From positions 1 to 64,000 of the forward strand of contig NZ_JANPLK010000013.1 of NCBI RefSeq assembly GCF_031426495.1: 64,000 nucleotides of DNA. Reading direction: 5' to 3'. This document shows positions 36,066 through 45,090 of the stretch, in pieces. How positions within the stretch are numbered: position 1 is the first letter of the stretch; every line of letters starts with the position of its first letter. A program made the position numbers and the translations under genes. Source of the DNA: Gemmatimonas sp. GTDB lineage: Bacteria; Gemmatimonadota; Gemmatimonadetes; Gemmatimonadales; Gemmatimonadaceae. The notes under the pieces are model-generated. The model saw only the letters and a list, made by a program, of their open reading frames with translations. It searched no databases and was not told where the DNA came from.

Positions 36066-36740
36066 TTATCGCGCCAGCAGATCACAAAAAGCGAACCGTT
36101 CGTCCCGAAGCACGACGGGGCCCACATCGCACGCAATGGGCTGCGCGAAGATCGGACCGTCGGACACGAACGTGTGAAACTCGCCGCGCTCGCCGCAGGG
36201 ATCGACCGCCGGTGGCAGGTCGGCCAGCAGGGCGTCGTCGTAGCGGCGTCCGGCGAAGGACGCATCGAGCTGCTGCGTGTCGACACAGACCAGATGTGCG
36301 ACGAAGCCGTCGCCGACGAAGCGTTCGGCCAACGCCGCGGTAGGCGTGCCCCAAAGCGGAAATCGGGGCGTGAAGCCGCTGCCGACCAACGCCTGTTCCC
36401 GATACGCGCGCACGTCCTGCAGGAACAGATCACCGAATGCGATCTCGGTCGCCGCCGGAAACCGCTCCCGGATCGTGGCCAATCCCTGCTGGAACGCGGC
36501 CTCGTAGTCGGCATTGCTGCATGCGGGCTGCAACCTGATCTCCACCAGCGGCAGTCCCAACGAGGCCGCTTGTGCCTCGAGCAGGACCCGTCGCACGCCG
36601 TGAATACTGACGCGCTCGTATGCGGCCGTGACACTGGTCAGTAACGCCACCACCTCTACCGTGGGATCGGCCCGCAGCATCTGCAGAGCGAGGCTGCTGT
36701 CCTTCCCACCGCTCCAACTCAACACGATCGACTCCAGCAT
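36066..36740 (-). CDS. Dph6-like ATP pyrophosphatase (diphthine-ammonia ligase family)
   Basis: 224 aa adenine-nucleotide alpha-hydrolase fold with PP-loop SWSGGKDSS and the family-specific C-terminal motif DPCGERGEFHTFVSDGP. In archaea and eukaryotes Dph6 amidates diphthine on EF-2; bacteria lack diphthamide, so the role of bacterial relatives is unclear and may be another amidation or thiolation. It is complete and first in a unit with the patatin gene, divergent from cardiolipin synthase across about 100 nt. Confidence 0.85.
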   Translation of the reverse strand: MLESIVLSWSGGKDSSLALQMLRADPTVEVVALLTSVTAAYERVSIHGVRRVLLEAQAASLGLPLVEIRLQPACSNADYEAAFQQGLATIRERFPAATEIAFGDLFLQDVRAYREQALVGSGFTPRFPLWGTPTAALAERFVGDGFVAHLVCVDTQQLDASFAGRRYDDALLADLPPAVDPCGERGEFHTFVSDGPIFAQPIACDVGPVVLRDERFAFCDLLAR

Positions 36741-36839
36741 TCGGCTCCCGACTCATGCGTGAACGCGCCTGAACCCCCGGCGATCCGAGGTTGGGCACTC
36801 ATTGTGCGTAGGACACAGGAAACTCCTTCACCAGTCCCC

Positions 36840-38126
36840 ATGGGCCTTGTCCAGCGACACGTCAAATTGACAATCTTCGTCACGGTGCTGCTGACCGTTC
36901 TGGCTACCCTCGTCGTGCTGAATCTCACGTCGAGCGAGAAAAAGATGAAGCGCCGAATCGAGCCGCAGTACGGCACCGGTGACGCGCAGTTCCGCCGGGC
37001 CATGGGGAGCCTGCTGGGCCCCGCGCTCGTCGATGGCAATCACGTGGTGCCGCTGGTCAATGGCGAACAGATCTTCCCCGCCATGCTCGAGGCGATCCGC
37101 ACGGCCAAGCATACGATCACGTTCGAGACGTTTATCTACTGGTCAGGGGATATCGGACGTCAGTTTGCTGACGCGCTGGCCGAACGGGCCGCGAATGGGG
37201 TGAAGGTGCACGTATTGCTCGACTGGGTCGGCAGTACCAAAATGGAGCCAGAGCTTCTTGAGCGGCTGAACAGTACGGGCGTCATGGTGAAGCGCTACCA
37301 TCCGCCACGGTGGTATACGTTGGCGCGCATGAACAACCGCACGCACCGCAAGCTGCTAGTGGTCGATGGACAGATCGGCTTTACGGGCGGCGTTGGCATC
37401 GCCGACCCGTGGCAAGGGCAAGCGCAGGACGCCGAGCACTGGCGCGACTCGCACTACAGAGTGACCGGTCCCGTGGTCGCGCAGATGCAGGCGGCGTTCA
37501 CCGACAACTGGATGAAAACGACGGGAGACGTACTCCATGGCGAGCACTATTTTCCGAAGCTCGAGCCTGTAGGCGATGTCACGGCGCAAATGTTTCGCAG
37601 TGACCCGGGTGAGGGAAGCGAAAGCGTGCGGCTCATGTATCTGCTCTCGATCGCGAGTGCCCAGAAAAGCGTGCGGATTGCGGCCGCGTACTTCGTGCCC
37701 GACGATCTCTCCATCGAAACGATTGTCGCGGCGCGTCGGCGGGGCGTGCACATCGAGATCGTCGTGCCGGGCCCCCATGTCGACACCGAAATGACGCGAC
37801 GGGCTTCACGCGCACGGTGGGGTAGCATGCTCGAAGCAGGCGTGATCATCTACGAGTTCATGCCGACCATGTACCACTGCAAGATCATGATTGTCGACAG
37901 TGTGTGGACGTCGGTAGGCTCCACCAACTTCGACAATCGGTCGTTCCGTCTGAACGACGAAGCGAATCTGAACGTCTATGACCGGGAGTTCGCCGCGACG
38001 CAGATCGCCGATTTTGAGGCGGACCGCGCGCGCTCCCGGCGTATCACGCTCGAGGAATGGAGAACCCGTCCGTGGTATGAGAAGTTGGTCGAGCACGCGG
38101 CGGCGCTGTTCCGCTCGCAACTGTGA
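36840..38126 (+). CDS. cls: Cardiolipin synthase-like phospholipase D protein
   Basis: 428 aa with an N-terminal membrane anchor (TIFVTVLLTVLATLVV) and two HKD phosphotransferase motifs: HRKLLVVDGQIGFTGG and the second YHCKIMIVDSVWTSVGS. The pair forms one active site that joins two phosphatidylglycerols into cardiolipin, or hydrolyses phosphodiesters. The start at 36840 is preferred over GTG 36759 since it begins right before the membrane segment. YaeQ converges with it, with 21 nt between the stops. Confidence 0.85.
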   Translation: MGLVQRHVKLTIFVTVLLTVLATLVVLNLTSSEKKMKRRIEPQYGTGDAQFRRAMGSLLGPALVDGNHVVPLVNGEQIFPAMLEAIRTAKHTITFETFIYWSGDIGRQFADALAERAANGVKVHVLLDWVGSTKMEPELLERLNSTGVMVKRYHPPRWYTLARMNNRTHRKLLVVDGQIGFTGGVGIADPWQGQAQDAEHWRDSHYRVTGPVVAQMQAAFTDNWMKTTGDVLHGEHYFPKLEPVGDVTAQMFRSDPGEGSESVRLMYLLSIASAQKSVRIAAAYFVPDDLSIETIVAARRRGVHIEIVVPGPHVDTEMTRRASRARWGSMLEAGVIIYEFMPTMYHCKIMIVDSVWTSVGSTNFDNRSFRLNDEANLNVYDREFAATQIADFEADRARSRRITLEEWRTRPWYEKLVEHAAALFRSQL

Positions 38127-38147
38127 ACCGGTACGACCCGGCTGCCG

Positions 38148-38693
38148 TCAGACGCCACGGACGGAGAGTTTTTCCACCGTACCACTCAAAGTCGTGCCCG
38201 CCACGTTCACGAAAATCGTGCCATCCGTGACCGACAGCTCGAGCTTCATGCGACGGTCGAGCTTCTCGGCGACGGCGTCGATGAGCTCGCGATCGAGCGC
38301 GTACAGCTCGATTTGCTCGGCACGATGGATCTTCTCCCCTTCCCACTGCCGCCAGAGCTGCGCCGGATCGCGATGCGTGTACACCGCCACCCGCGGGGCG
38401 GCCTTGCTGGCCTTATGCAGGCGCGCCGCGTCGGGCGCCCCAAGCTCGATCCACACCTTCAGGCTGCCAGTCAGGTCTCGCACACTGAGCGGCGGCTCAT
38501 CGGGGTCGGAAATGCCGCGGGAGAATGCGATGCCCTCCGTGTATTCGAGGCAGTAGGCGAGGAGCCGGGCCACGAAGTATTCCGGCGATTCTGACGGGTG
38601 CATGGCCATCCGGAATTCGAGTGACTCGTACACGCCACGATCGACATTGGCGAGCGCGATCTCGAAAGCGTACATGGTCGATGTCAACGCCAT
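38148..38693 (-). CDS. yaeQ: YaeQ family protein
   Basis: 181 aa, full-length: STMYAFEIALANVDRGVYES, MHPSESPEYFVARLLAYCLE, and DEPPLSVRDLTGSLKVWIEL with a PD-(D/E)xK-nuclease-like core (IELGAPDAARLHKASKA). YaeQ proteins have a restriction-endonuclease-like fold with unclear activity; E. coli YaeQ was linked to transcript elongation or haemolysin suppression. Divergent from the GlsB-type gene. Confidence 0.88.
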   Translation of the reverse strand: MALTSTMYAFEIALANVDRGVYESLEFRMAMHPSESPEYFVARLLAYCLEYTEGIAFSRGISDPDEPPLSVRDLTGSLKVWIELGAPDAARLHKASKAAPRVAVYTHRDPAQLWRQWEGEKIHRAEQIELYALDRELIDAVAEKLDRRMKLELSVTDGTIFVNVAGTTLSGTVEKLSVRGV

Positions 38694-38788
38694 TGGTCGA
38701 GCTCGTTTGCACGAATGAGGTCACCCACTACAACCTTCCTGTGTTCGAAATGATAGACAGTGAACCGTTCTCGCATCGGGACCGCACA

Positions 38789-39046
38789 ATGGATCTTCTG
38801 ACGTGGCTGTTCGTGGGACTTGGCGCCGGCGTGCTGGCGTCGCTGATCGTCGGTGGCGTGGGTCTGTTCGGCGACATGATCGTCGGCATCCTCGGCGCAT
38901 TCGCGAGTGGTCTGCTGTTTCGAGAACTCGAGATTGCACCACCGTTTCCCGGCGTCCCGGGTGTGATTTTCACCGCCGGCATCGGCGCGGTCGTGCTGCT
39001 CGCGCTGCTGCATCTCGTGGCGGGACGACGAAGCCCCACCATGTAA
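38789..39046 (+). CDS. GlsB/YeaQ/YmgE family small membrane protein
   Basis: 85 aa, three membrane helices, with glycine-rich GLGAGVLASLIVGGVGLFGD and GDMIVGILGAFASGLL, as in transglycosylase-associated or GlsB/YeaQ/YmgE stress proteins. The function is unclear; members are induced by envelope stress. The ATG at 38789 is chosen because upstream codons are hydrophilic. A strong hairpin terminator follows the stop by 2 nt. Confidence 0.78.
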   Translation: MDLLTWLFVGLGAGVLASLIVGGVGLFGDMIVGILGAFASGLLFRELEIAPPFPGVPGVIFTAGIGAVVLLALLHLVAGRRSPTM

Positions 39047-39048
39047 CA

Positions 39049-39086
39049 CGAGAGCGCACGCGACACCGACGTCGCGTGCGCTCTCG
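39049..39086. terminator. Bidirectional hairpin terminator
   Basis: 16-bp perfect arms CGAGAGCGCACGCGAC (39049-39064) and GTCGCGTGCGCTCTCG (39071-39086) with loop ACCGAC, followed by TTGTT on the plus strand. It separates the GlsB-type gene from the convergent ilvE. Confidence 0.85.
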
Positions 39087-39104
39087 TTGTTCACATCCGC
39101 TGAA

Positions 39105-40034
<930 letters not shown>

Positions 40035-40067
40035 GTCGGAACGCTGCGGTAAGGAGAAAGGGGAGGG

Positions 40068-40856
40068 CTACAGCAGCGAACGCACTGCGCCGCCATCCAC
40101 CAACACGGCCTGCCCGGTCATGAACCCGGCACGCGCGGAACAGAGGAAAGCTATCACCGCAGCCAACTCATCGGGACGCCCGAGGCGGCCGACCGGTGTT
40201 TCCGCCGTCCACGCATCGAACACCGACTCGCGGCTCTGACCGGTGCGCGTGGACGTGGCACTGGCGAGCGCATCGAGTCGCTCGGTGGCGGTGAAGCCCG
40301 GAAGCACCGAGTTCACCGTGACGCCATCGCCCGCTACTTCATCGGCCAACGTGCGCAGGTATCCGGTCACGGCGGCGCGCAGACTGTTGCTGAGCACCAG
40401 CGATCCCTGCGGACGCTTCACGGCGAGTGACGTGATCGACACTACCCGTCCCCACTTCCGCTCGCGCATGCCCGGGACGAACGCCCGCGTGAGTTCGACC
40501 ACGCTGCGCAATAGTAGTTCACTGGCGCCGGTCCACGCCTCCCACGAGTGCGACATCGCCGCGCCCGTTGGCGGACCGCCGGTGTTGGCCACCAGAATGT
40601 CGACACGCCCATGCGCCGCCATCGTCTGCGCGATCACGTCGGCCATGCCGGCCTCGGTGGACAGATCGGCCACGATCGCCGTGACCGATGCGCCAAGCGC
40701 TTCGAGCTTCGCCTTCGCACGGCCAACCGACGCGGCATCGCGCGAACAGATCACCAGCGTGCAGCCTTCGCGCGCGAATTCTTCCGCCGTCGCGAACGCG
40801 ATACCGCGACTCGCGCCGCACACCAGCGCGATTTTTCCCGCGATGCCGAGGTCCAT
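40068..40856 (-). CDS. Atypical short-chain dehydrogenase/reductase
   Basis: 262 aa Rossmann fold: LVCGASRGIAFATAEEFARE start and NTGGPPTGA. The catalytic Ser is in VSITSLA, but the canonical YxxxK is replaced by LSNSLRAAVTG (Leu and Leu at the Tyr and Lys positions). This matches the BKR-like SDR subgroup with a broken tetrad, so it may bind cofactor without normal reductase chemistry. The ATG overlaps the upstream cupin stop (TGATG). Start 40856 avoids a leader that belongs to the cupin gene. Confidence 0.82.
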   Translation of the reverse strand: MDLGIAGKIALVCGASRGIAFATAEEFAREGCTLVICSRDAASVGRAKAKLEALGASVTAIVADLSTEAGMADVIAQTMAAHGRVDILVANTGGPPTGAAMSHSWEAWTGASELLLRSVVELTRAFVPGMRERKWGRVVSITSLAVKRPQGSLVLSNSLRAAVTGYLRTLADEVAGDGVTVNSVLPGFTATERLDALASATSTRTGQSRESVFDAWTAETPVGRLGRPDELAAVIAFLCSARAGFMTGQAVLVDGGAVRSLL

Positions 40857-41434
40857 CAGCGTGTCCCGCGAAGGTAATCGTCGGTTTTGTCGATCCAATC
40901 CTGCCGCGGCGGATTGAAGATGTCGACGTCGAGTGTGTCTTCGAGTGCCTCGGCGCGATGCCGCACGTTGCTCGGGATCACCAGCACATCACCGGCGCCG
41001 ACATCGGTGTACACATCGCCCGGTGCATCGGCGTGTTCGCCGAGCCAGAAGCGGAGCGTTCCCGAGAGCACGTAGGTGAACTGCTCGTTGATGTGATCGT
41101 GCGCCGGCACGATGGCACCCTTCTTCAGGTACACGTGCGCGAGCATCATCTTCTCGCTATAAATCAAACGGCGACCGATGAGCGGCATGAGCTCTTCGAT
41201 GGGAAGATCATCCCAGTTCTGTTTGCGAACGCCCTGCGGTAGCTGGTCAGACATAAGATGGTCGGTAGAAAGTTGGAGAATGTTCGCGGGCGTCACGAGC
41301 AGTGACGCGTTGCGCGCCTCGGCCAGTCGATTCTCTTTGCGCAGGTCCCACAGCGCGTACAGACAGCACAGAATCCCGAACCCGAACACGAACATCGCGT
41401 CGAACAGGAACATCGGGTTGAGAAACTTCTCCAC
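40856..41434 (-). CDS. Cupin-domain protein with N-terminal membrane segment
   Basis: 192 aa. The cupin core is clear: KKGAIVPAHDHINEQFTYVL (metal-binding His, His, Glu), SGTLRFWLGE and DVLVIPSNVRHRAEA. The first ~60 residues form one membrane helix (MFVFGFGILCCLYALWDL) and a linker. If translation starts instead at ATG 41254 the product is a 132-aa soluble cupin. GTG 41434 is the longest start. It overlaps the SDR gene by one base and follows the NmrA-like gene by 6 nt, so all three form one operon. Confidence 0.78.
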   Translation of the reverse strand: MEKFLNPMFLFDAMFVFGFGILCCLYALWDLRKENRLAEARNASLLVTPANILQLSTDHLMSDQLPQGVRKQNWDDLPIEELMPLIGRRLIYSEKMMLAHVYLKKGAIVPAHDHINEQFTYVLSGTLRFWLGEHADAPGDVYTDVGAGDVLVIPSNVRHRAEALEDTLDVDIFNPPRQDWIDKTDDYLRGTR

Positions 41435-41440
41435 GGTGGA

Positions 41441-42079
41441 TCAGCGATTGGCCGCGTACACAGCCTGCTGCGCGAAACGCGGCTCCTGAATCTCGCGCAC
41501 CAACGCGTTGGCCAGTGAGGCGCGGGAAATGCTGCTGCGCATCCCGACCGAGAGCTCGGGGCCCATCTCCACCGCGTCAGTGGCCGGGTCGTCGGTAAGA
41601 CGCGGCGGCTTGATCAGCGTCCAGCCGGCCAGCGTGCTGTTCCGCACGAGGCGTTCCTGCTCGTTGCGATCTTCTACCATGCCGTCGTGCGCCGACCGTT
41701 GTACGATTTTGCGCATGAAGCGCATGAACAGCGAGACATTGGACGGCATGCCTCCGGTCATTGCGCCGGTGACCACCAGCAGTCGCTGCTGCGACTGGGT
41801 GTGCATGACCGCGATGATGTTCTTGGTGGCCGCGGCGCAGAACGGAATGCGCGCGTCGTTGTGCGGACCGAACAGTACGACGGCGGCCTCGGCGCCTCGC
41901 AACACTTCGCGCACGGCCGTCGGATCATTGAGCGATCCCACTACCACGGTAGACGACGTCGGCACCTGCTCCGAGGGCTTGGACCGATAATGCAGCCGCA
42001 ACGAAATCCCGGCGTTGGTCGCGCTGGCAATAAACGCGTGACCCGTCCGCCCGGAGGCGCCGAAAACGGAAACGATCAT
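41441..42079 (-). CDS. NmrA-like NAD(P)-binding protein
   Basis: 212 aa atypical SDR: SVFGASGRTGHAFIASATNA NAD(P) motif, VVVGSLNDPTAVREVLRGAE and RLLVVTGAMTG, ending in LVREIQEPRFAQQAVYAANR. NmrA-like proteins sense NAD(P) redox state or reduce small molecules. It is the first gene of the operon ending in ilvE. ATG 42079 is used; the longer frame up to 42160 does not read as protein. A palindrome lies ~60 nt upstream. Confidence 0.85.
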   Translation of the reverse strand: MIVSVFGASGRTGHAFIASATNAGISLRLHYRSKPSEQVPTSSTVVVGSLNDPTAVREVLRGAEAAVVLFGPHNDARIPFCAAATKNIIAVMHTQSQQRLLVVTGAMTGGMPSNVSLFMRFMRKIVQRSAHDGMVEDRNEQERLVRNSTLAGWTLIKPPRLTDDPATDAVEMGPELSVGMRSSISRASLANALVREIQEPRFAQQAVYAANR

Positions 42080-42139
42080 GAAGTCCTCTGACGGATTGCG
42101 GCAGGCGCCATCGGGCGCGCCGCTCGCACGGAGTCGGCG

Positions 42140-42155
42140 AGTCGGCGAGCCGACT
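42140..42155. promoter_or_regulatory. Possible operator palindrome between the NmrA operon and fhs
   Basis: AGTCGGCGAGCCGACT, a 7-bp perfect inverted repeat with a 2-nt spacer, preceded by a GTCGGCGA direct repeat. It lies in the 221-nt divergent promoter region (42080-42300), which also has a TATCTT box at 42170-42175 and a double ATGCAT at 42215-42230. Regulatory role is inferred from position only. Confidence 0.4.
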
Positions 42156-42300
42156 GCCACATTCGGCAGTATCTTCGGGGGGTGTTACCATCGGCAGGTC
42201 TGTGTGCGTAGCGCATGCATCAACATGCATCCGGAACGGCCGATGCGGGAGCATCCGTACCCTCGTCGTGCACCAATTTTCACTTCATGAACCGAGCCGT

Positions 42301-43986
42301 ATGACCGCCACCCAACCGTTCGTCCCGTCGGATATCGAGATCGCACAGCAGGCGCGTCTTCGCCCGATCACCGCGGTGGCGGCCGATCTCGGGCTCGGCG
42401 CCGACGACATCGATCAGTACGGACGCTACAAGGCCAAGCTGCCGCTTGCCCTGGCTTCGCAACCGCCCAAGGGGAGACTGGTGCTGGTCACGGCGATCAG
42501 CCCGACGCCGGCCGGTGAGGGCAAGAGTACCGTCAGTGTTGGCCTCAGCCAGGCGTTCCGTCGCCTCGGGCACAACGCCGTGCTCTGCATGCGTGAGCCG
42601 AGCCTCGGCCCGGTGTTCGGCGTGAAGGGTGGCGCGGCCGGCGGCGGCTACGCGCAGGTGCTGCCGATGGACGACATCAACCTGCACTTCACCGGTGACT
42701 TCCACGCCATCGCCAGCGCGCACAGCCTGCTCTCGGCGATGCTCGACAATCACCTGTATCACGGCAATGCACTCGGCCTCGACACCAAGCGCATCACCTG
42801 GCCGCGCACGATCGACATGAACGACCGCGCATTGCGTCAGGCCATCATCGGTGTGGGCGCCGGCAACGGCGTGATGCGCGAAGAACGGTGGGTGATCATT
42901 CCCGCCAGTGAAGTCATGGCGATCGTGGCGTTGGCCTCCGACGCGGAAGATCTCGAGCAGCGCCTCGGCAACATCATCGTGGGCACCACGAGCGGGAAAG
43001 AGCGCACACCCATTCGCGCGCGCGATTTGCAGGCCACCGGTGCGATGTCATTGCTGCTGAAAGACGCGCTGCGTCCGAATCTGGTGCAGACGCTCGAAGG
43101 CGGTCCGGCCATTCTGCATGCCGGTCCGTTCGGCAACATCGCCCACGGCTGCAACAGCCTGGTGGCTACGCGCGCCGGCTTGGCGCTCGCTGATATCGTG
43201 GTCACCGAAGCGGGCTTCGGCTCTGACTTGGGCGCTGAAAAGTTCTTCGACATCAAGTGCCGCGCCGGCGGACTCAATCCCGAAGCGGCGGTGCTGGTGG
43301 CCACGGTGCGCTCACTCAAGATGCAGGGCGGGCTGCCCAAGAACATGCTCGATCAGGAAGACCTCGGCGCCCTCGAACGCGGGCTGCCGCATCTCGCGCA
43401 TCACATCACCAACGTGCGGCAGTTCGGCGTGCCGGTGGTCGTCGCGATCAATCGCCGGTTGTCGGATACCGACGCTGAGCTGGCGATGGTGGCCGACTAC
43501 GCCGCGAAATACGGCGTGCGCGTGGCGCTCTGCGACGTGTGGGCGAATGGCGGAGCCGGCGGCGAAGCGTTGGCGCATGAAGTGTTGGCGCTACTCGACT
43601 CCACGTCGGCCAATTTCCGTCCATTGTACGACACGGAACGCCCGATCCGCGAGAAGATCGAAACGATCGCCGCCAAAGTGTACGGTGCCGATGGCGTGGA
43701 CTACTCGCCGGCGGCGGAAAAGTCGATTGCGTGGCTCGAGCAACACGGCCTGGGCAACACGCCGGTGTGCATGGCGAAAACGCAGTACTCACTCTCGGAC
43801 GATGCGTCGAAACTTGGCGTGCCGACCAACTTCCGCATGACCGTGCAGGAAGTGAGCGGCTCGGCCGGCGCCGGATTCGTGGTGGCCAAGTGCGGCGACA
43901 TCATGACGATGCCGGGCTTGTCGAAATCGCCGGCGGCCGAGCGCATGAAGGTGCGCCCGGATGGCACGATCGAGGGGCTGTCGTAG
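42301..43986 (+). CDS. fhs: Formate-tetrahydrofolate ligase
   Basis: 561 aa, full length. Contains the family P-loop TPAGEGKSTVSVGL and adjoining SLGPVFGVKGGAAGGGYAQV, and the C-terminal MPGLSKSPAAERM. It makes 10-formyl-THF from formate, THF and ATP for purine and fMet synthesis. The start was set at 42301, the first ATG of the conserved N-terminus. It converges with the globin gene, stops 8 nt apart. Confidence 0.95.
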   Translation: MTATQPFVPSDIEIAQQARLRPITAVAADLGLGADDIDQYGRYKAKLPLALASQPPKGRLVLVTAISPTPAGEGKSTVSVGLSQAFRRLGHNAVLCMREPSLGPVFGVKGGAAGGGYAQVLPMDDINLHFTGDFHAIASAHSLLSAMLDNHLYHGNALGLDTKRITWPRTIDMNDRALRQAIIGVGAGNGVMREERWVIIPASEVMAIVALASDAEDLEQRLGNIIVGTTSGKERTPIRARDLQATGAMSLLLKDALRPNLVQTLEGGPAILHAGPFGNIAHGCNSLVATRAGLALADIVVTEAGFGSDLGAEKFFDIKCRAGGLNPEAAVLVATVRSLKMQGGLPKNMLDQEDLGALERGLPHLAHHITNVRQFGVPVVVAINRRLSDTDAELAMVADYAAKYGVRVALCDVWANGGAGGEALAHEVLALLDSTSANFRPLYDTERPIREKIETIAAKVYGADGVDYSPAAEKSIAWLEQHGLGNTPVCMAKTQYSLSDDASKLGVPTNFRMTVQEVSGSAGAGFVVAKCGDIMTMPGLSKSPAAERMKVRPDGTIEGLS

Positions 43987-43993
43987 GGCGAGA

Positions 43994-44416
43994 TTACCTG
44001 GTTGGGCTACCGCTGACTTCGCGCTTCATCACCCCTTCGATGAACAGGTACAACTCTCCCCAGGCACGCTTCACCTCGGGCGTCCATTCGCTGCCCAAGC
44101 CCCGTTCGAGGGCCCAGAGAAGCGCCGCGCCGACGGACGCATACTGTTCAAGGTTCACACCGTAACCCACGTGGCGGCGGGCCAGTGCCTGAAGGTCGTC
44201 GATGATGTTCGCCGGGAAGTCGAGCATCTGCACGAGCGTGTTGATGGTCTGTGCAAACTTTTCGTACTGCACGTGCATGGGCTTCCCGTCGAACAGTGCC
44301 TTGGCCGACGGATCGATCTCAAACAGGCGGTCGTAGAACAGCTGCGCCGCCGTGAGGCGAATGGGGACTACGCGCAGCCAGCTGTCGCGAATCAGTCGTT
44401 CGGCATCTCTGTTCAT
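43994..44416 (-). CDS. Single-domain globin
   Basis: 140 aa of globin fold: LFYDRLFEIDPSAKALFDG (A-C/D region), HVQYEKFAQTINTLVQML with Gln at the distal position, and LARRHVGYGVN with the proximal His. Similar to Vitreoscilla-type haemoglobin and the globin half of flavohaemoglobin, so it binds O2 or NO. It lacks a reductase domain. The ATG overlaps the IMPACT gene stop by 4 nt; it is the last gene in a three-gene operon. Confidence 0.88.
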   Translation of the reverse strand: MNRDAERLIRDSWLRVVPIRLTAAQLFYDRLFEIDPSAKALFDGKPMHVQYEKFAQTINTLVQMLDFPANIIDDLQALARRHVGYGVNLEQYASVGAALLWALERGLGSEWTPEVKRAWGELYLFIEGVMKREVSGSPTR

Positions 44417-45090
44417 GGGGTACCGGGTGATGAAATGTCCGACAGCAAAAAGACGGCGGTGCCGCGCGTCGCATTCTGAATCGCATGCTCCATCGCAGAC
44501 AGACGAATGCGTGGCACCCGAATCGAAAACACGGCGTCCACTTCAAAGCGCTGCTCAAGGAGTTCGGCCTCGAAGTCCAGCCAGAGCTGCTGCAATGCGC
44601 CGATCGCGCCGTAGCCCACGCGTACGGTCACATCGACAGTGTCGACACGCTCGGCCCTCGGCATGTGGGCCAAGGCCTCCTGGACAACGCTACCGTAGGC
44701 CTTCACGAGGCCGCCAGTGCCCAGCTTCGTTCCGCCGTAATAGCGGGTCACCACCGCGGCGATTTCGCCAACGCCGCTGTGCAGCAGCACCGTCAGCATG
44801 GGCCGACCGGCAGTACCGTGGGGCTCGCCGTCGTCGCTCATGCCCACGCGATCGGTGCTGCCAGGCGCCCCGACCACGTACTCCCAGCAATTGTGCGTGG
44901 CGTCGGGGAACTCGGCGTTCATCGCCTTGATGAACGCCTGCGCCTCCTCACTCGACTGAACCCGCGCCACGGTGCAGATGAACCGGCTGCGATCGATCAC
45001 CTGCTCCACGCGATGCTGCTGCGCCGGAACAGGGTACCGTGCCGGATCCCGTAGGGGATCCCCGACAGGATCCCCGACGCCGTCGCTCAC
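44413..45090 (-). CDS. IMPACT/YigZ family protein (UPF0029)
   Basis: 225 aa. Family signature SDDGEPHGTAGRPMLTVL and TRYYGGTKLGTGGLVKAYG are intact; C-terminal UPF0029-associated domain follows. Members may act on translation or stress (eukaryotic IMPACT inhibits Gcn2; E. coli YigZ is of unknown function). The N-terminal ~18 residues are a low-complexity GDP repeat (GVGDPVGDPLRDP). It starts with GTG overlapping the helicase stop by 4 nt. Confidence 0.9.
   Translation of the reverse strand: MSDGVGDPVGDPLRDPARYPVPAQQHRVEQVIDRSRFICTVARVQSSEEAQAFIKAMNAEFPDATHNCWEYVVGAPGSTDRVGMSDDGEPHGTAGRPMLTVLLHSGVGEIAAVVTRYYGGTKLGTGGLVKAYGSVVQEALAHMPRAERVDTVDVTVRVGYGAIGALQQLWLDFEAELLEQRFEVDAVFSIRVPRIRLSAMEHAIQNATRGTAVFLLSDISSPGTP

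Noticed and set aside
42080..42300. Riboswitch upstream of fhs
   Set aside because: Palindromes and a double ATGCAT are present, but I see no THF, SAM or cobalamin riboswitch consensus.
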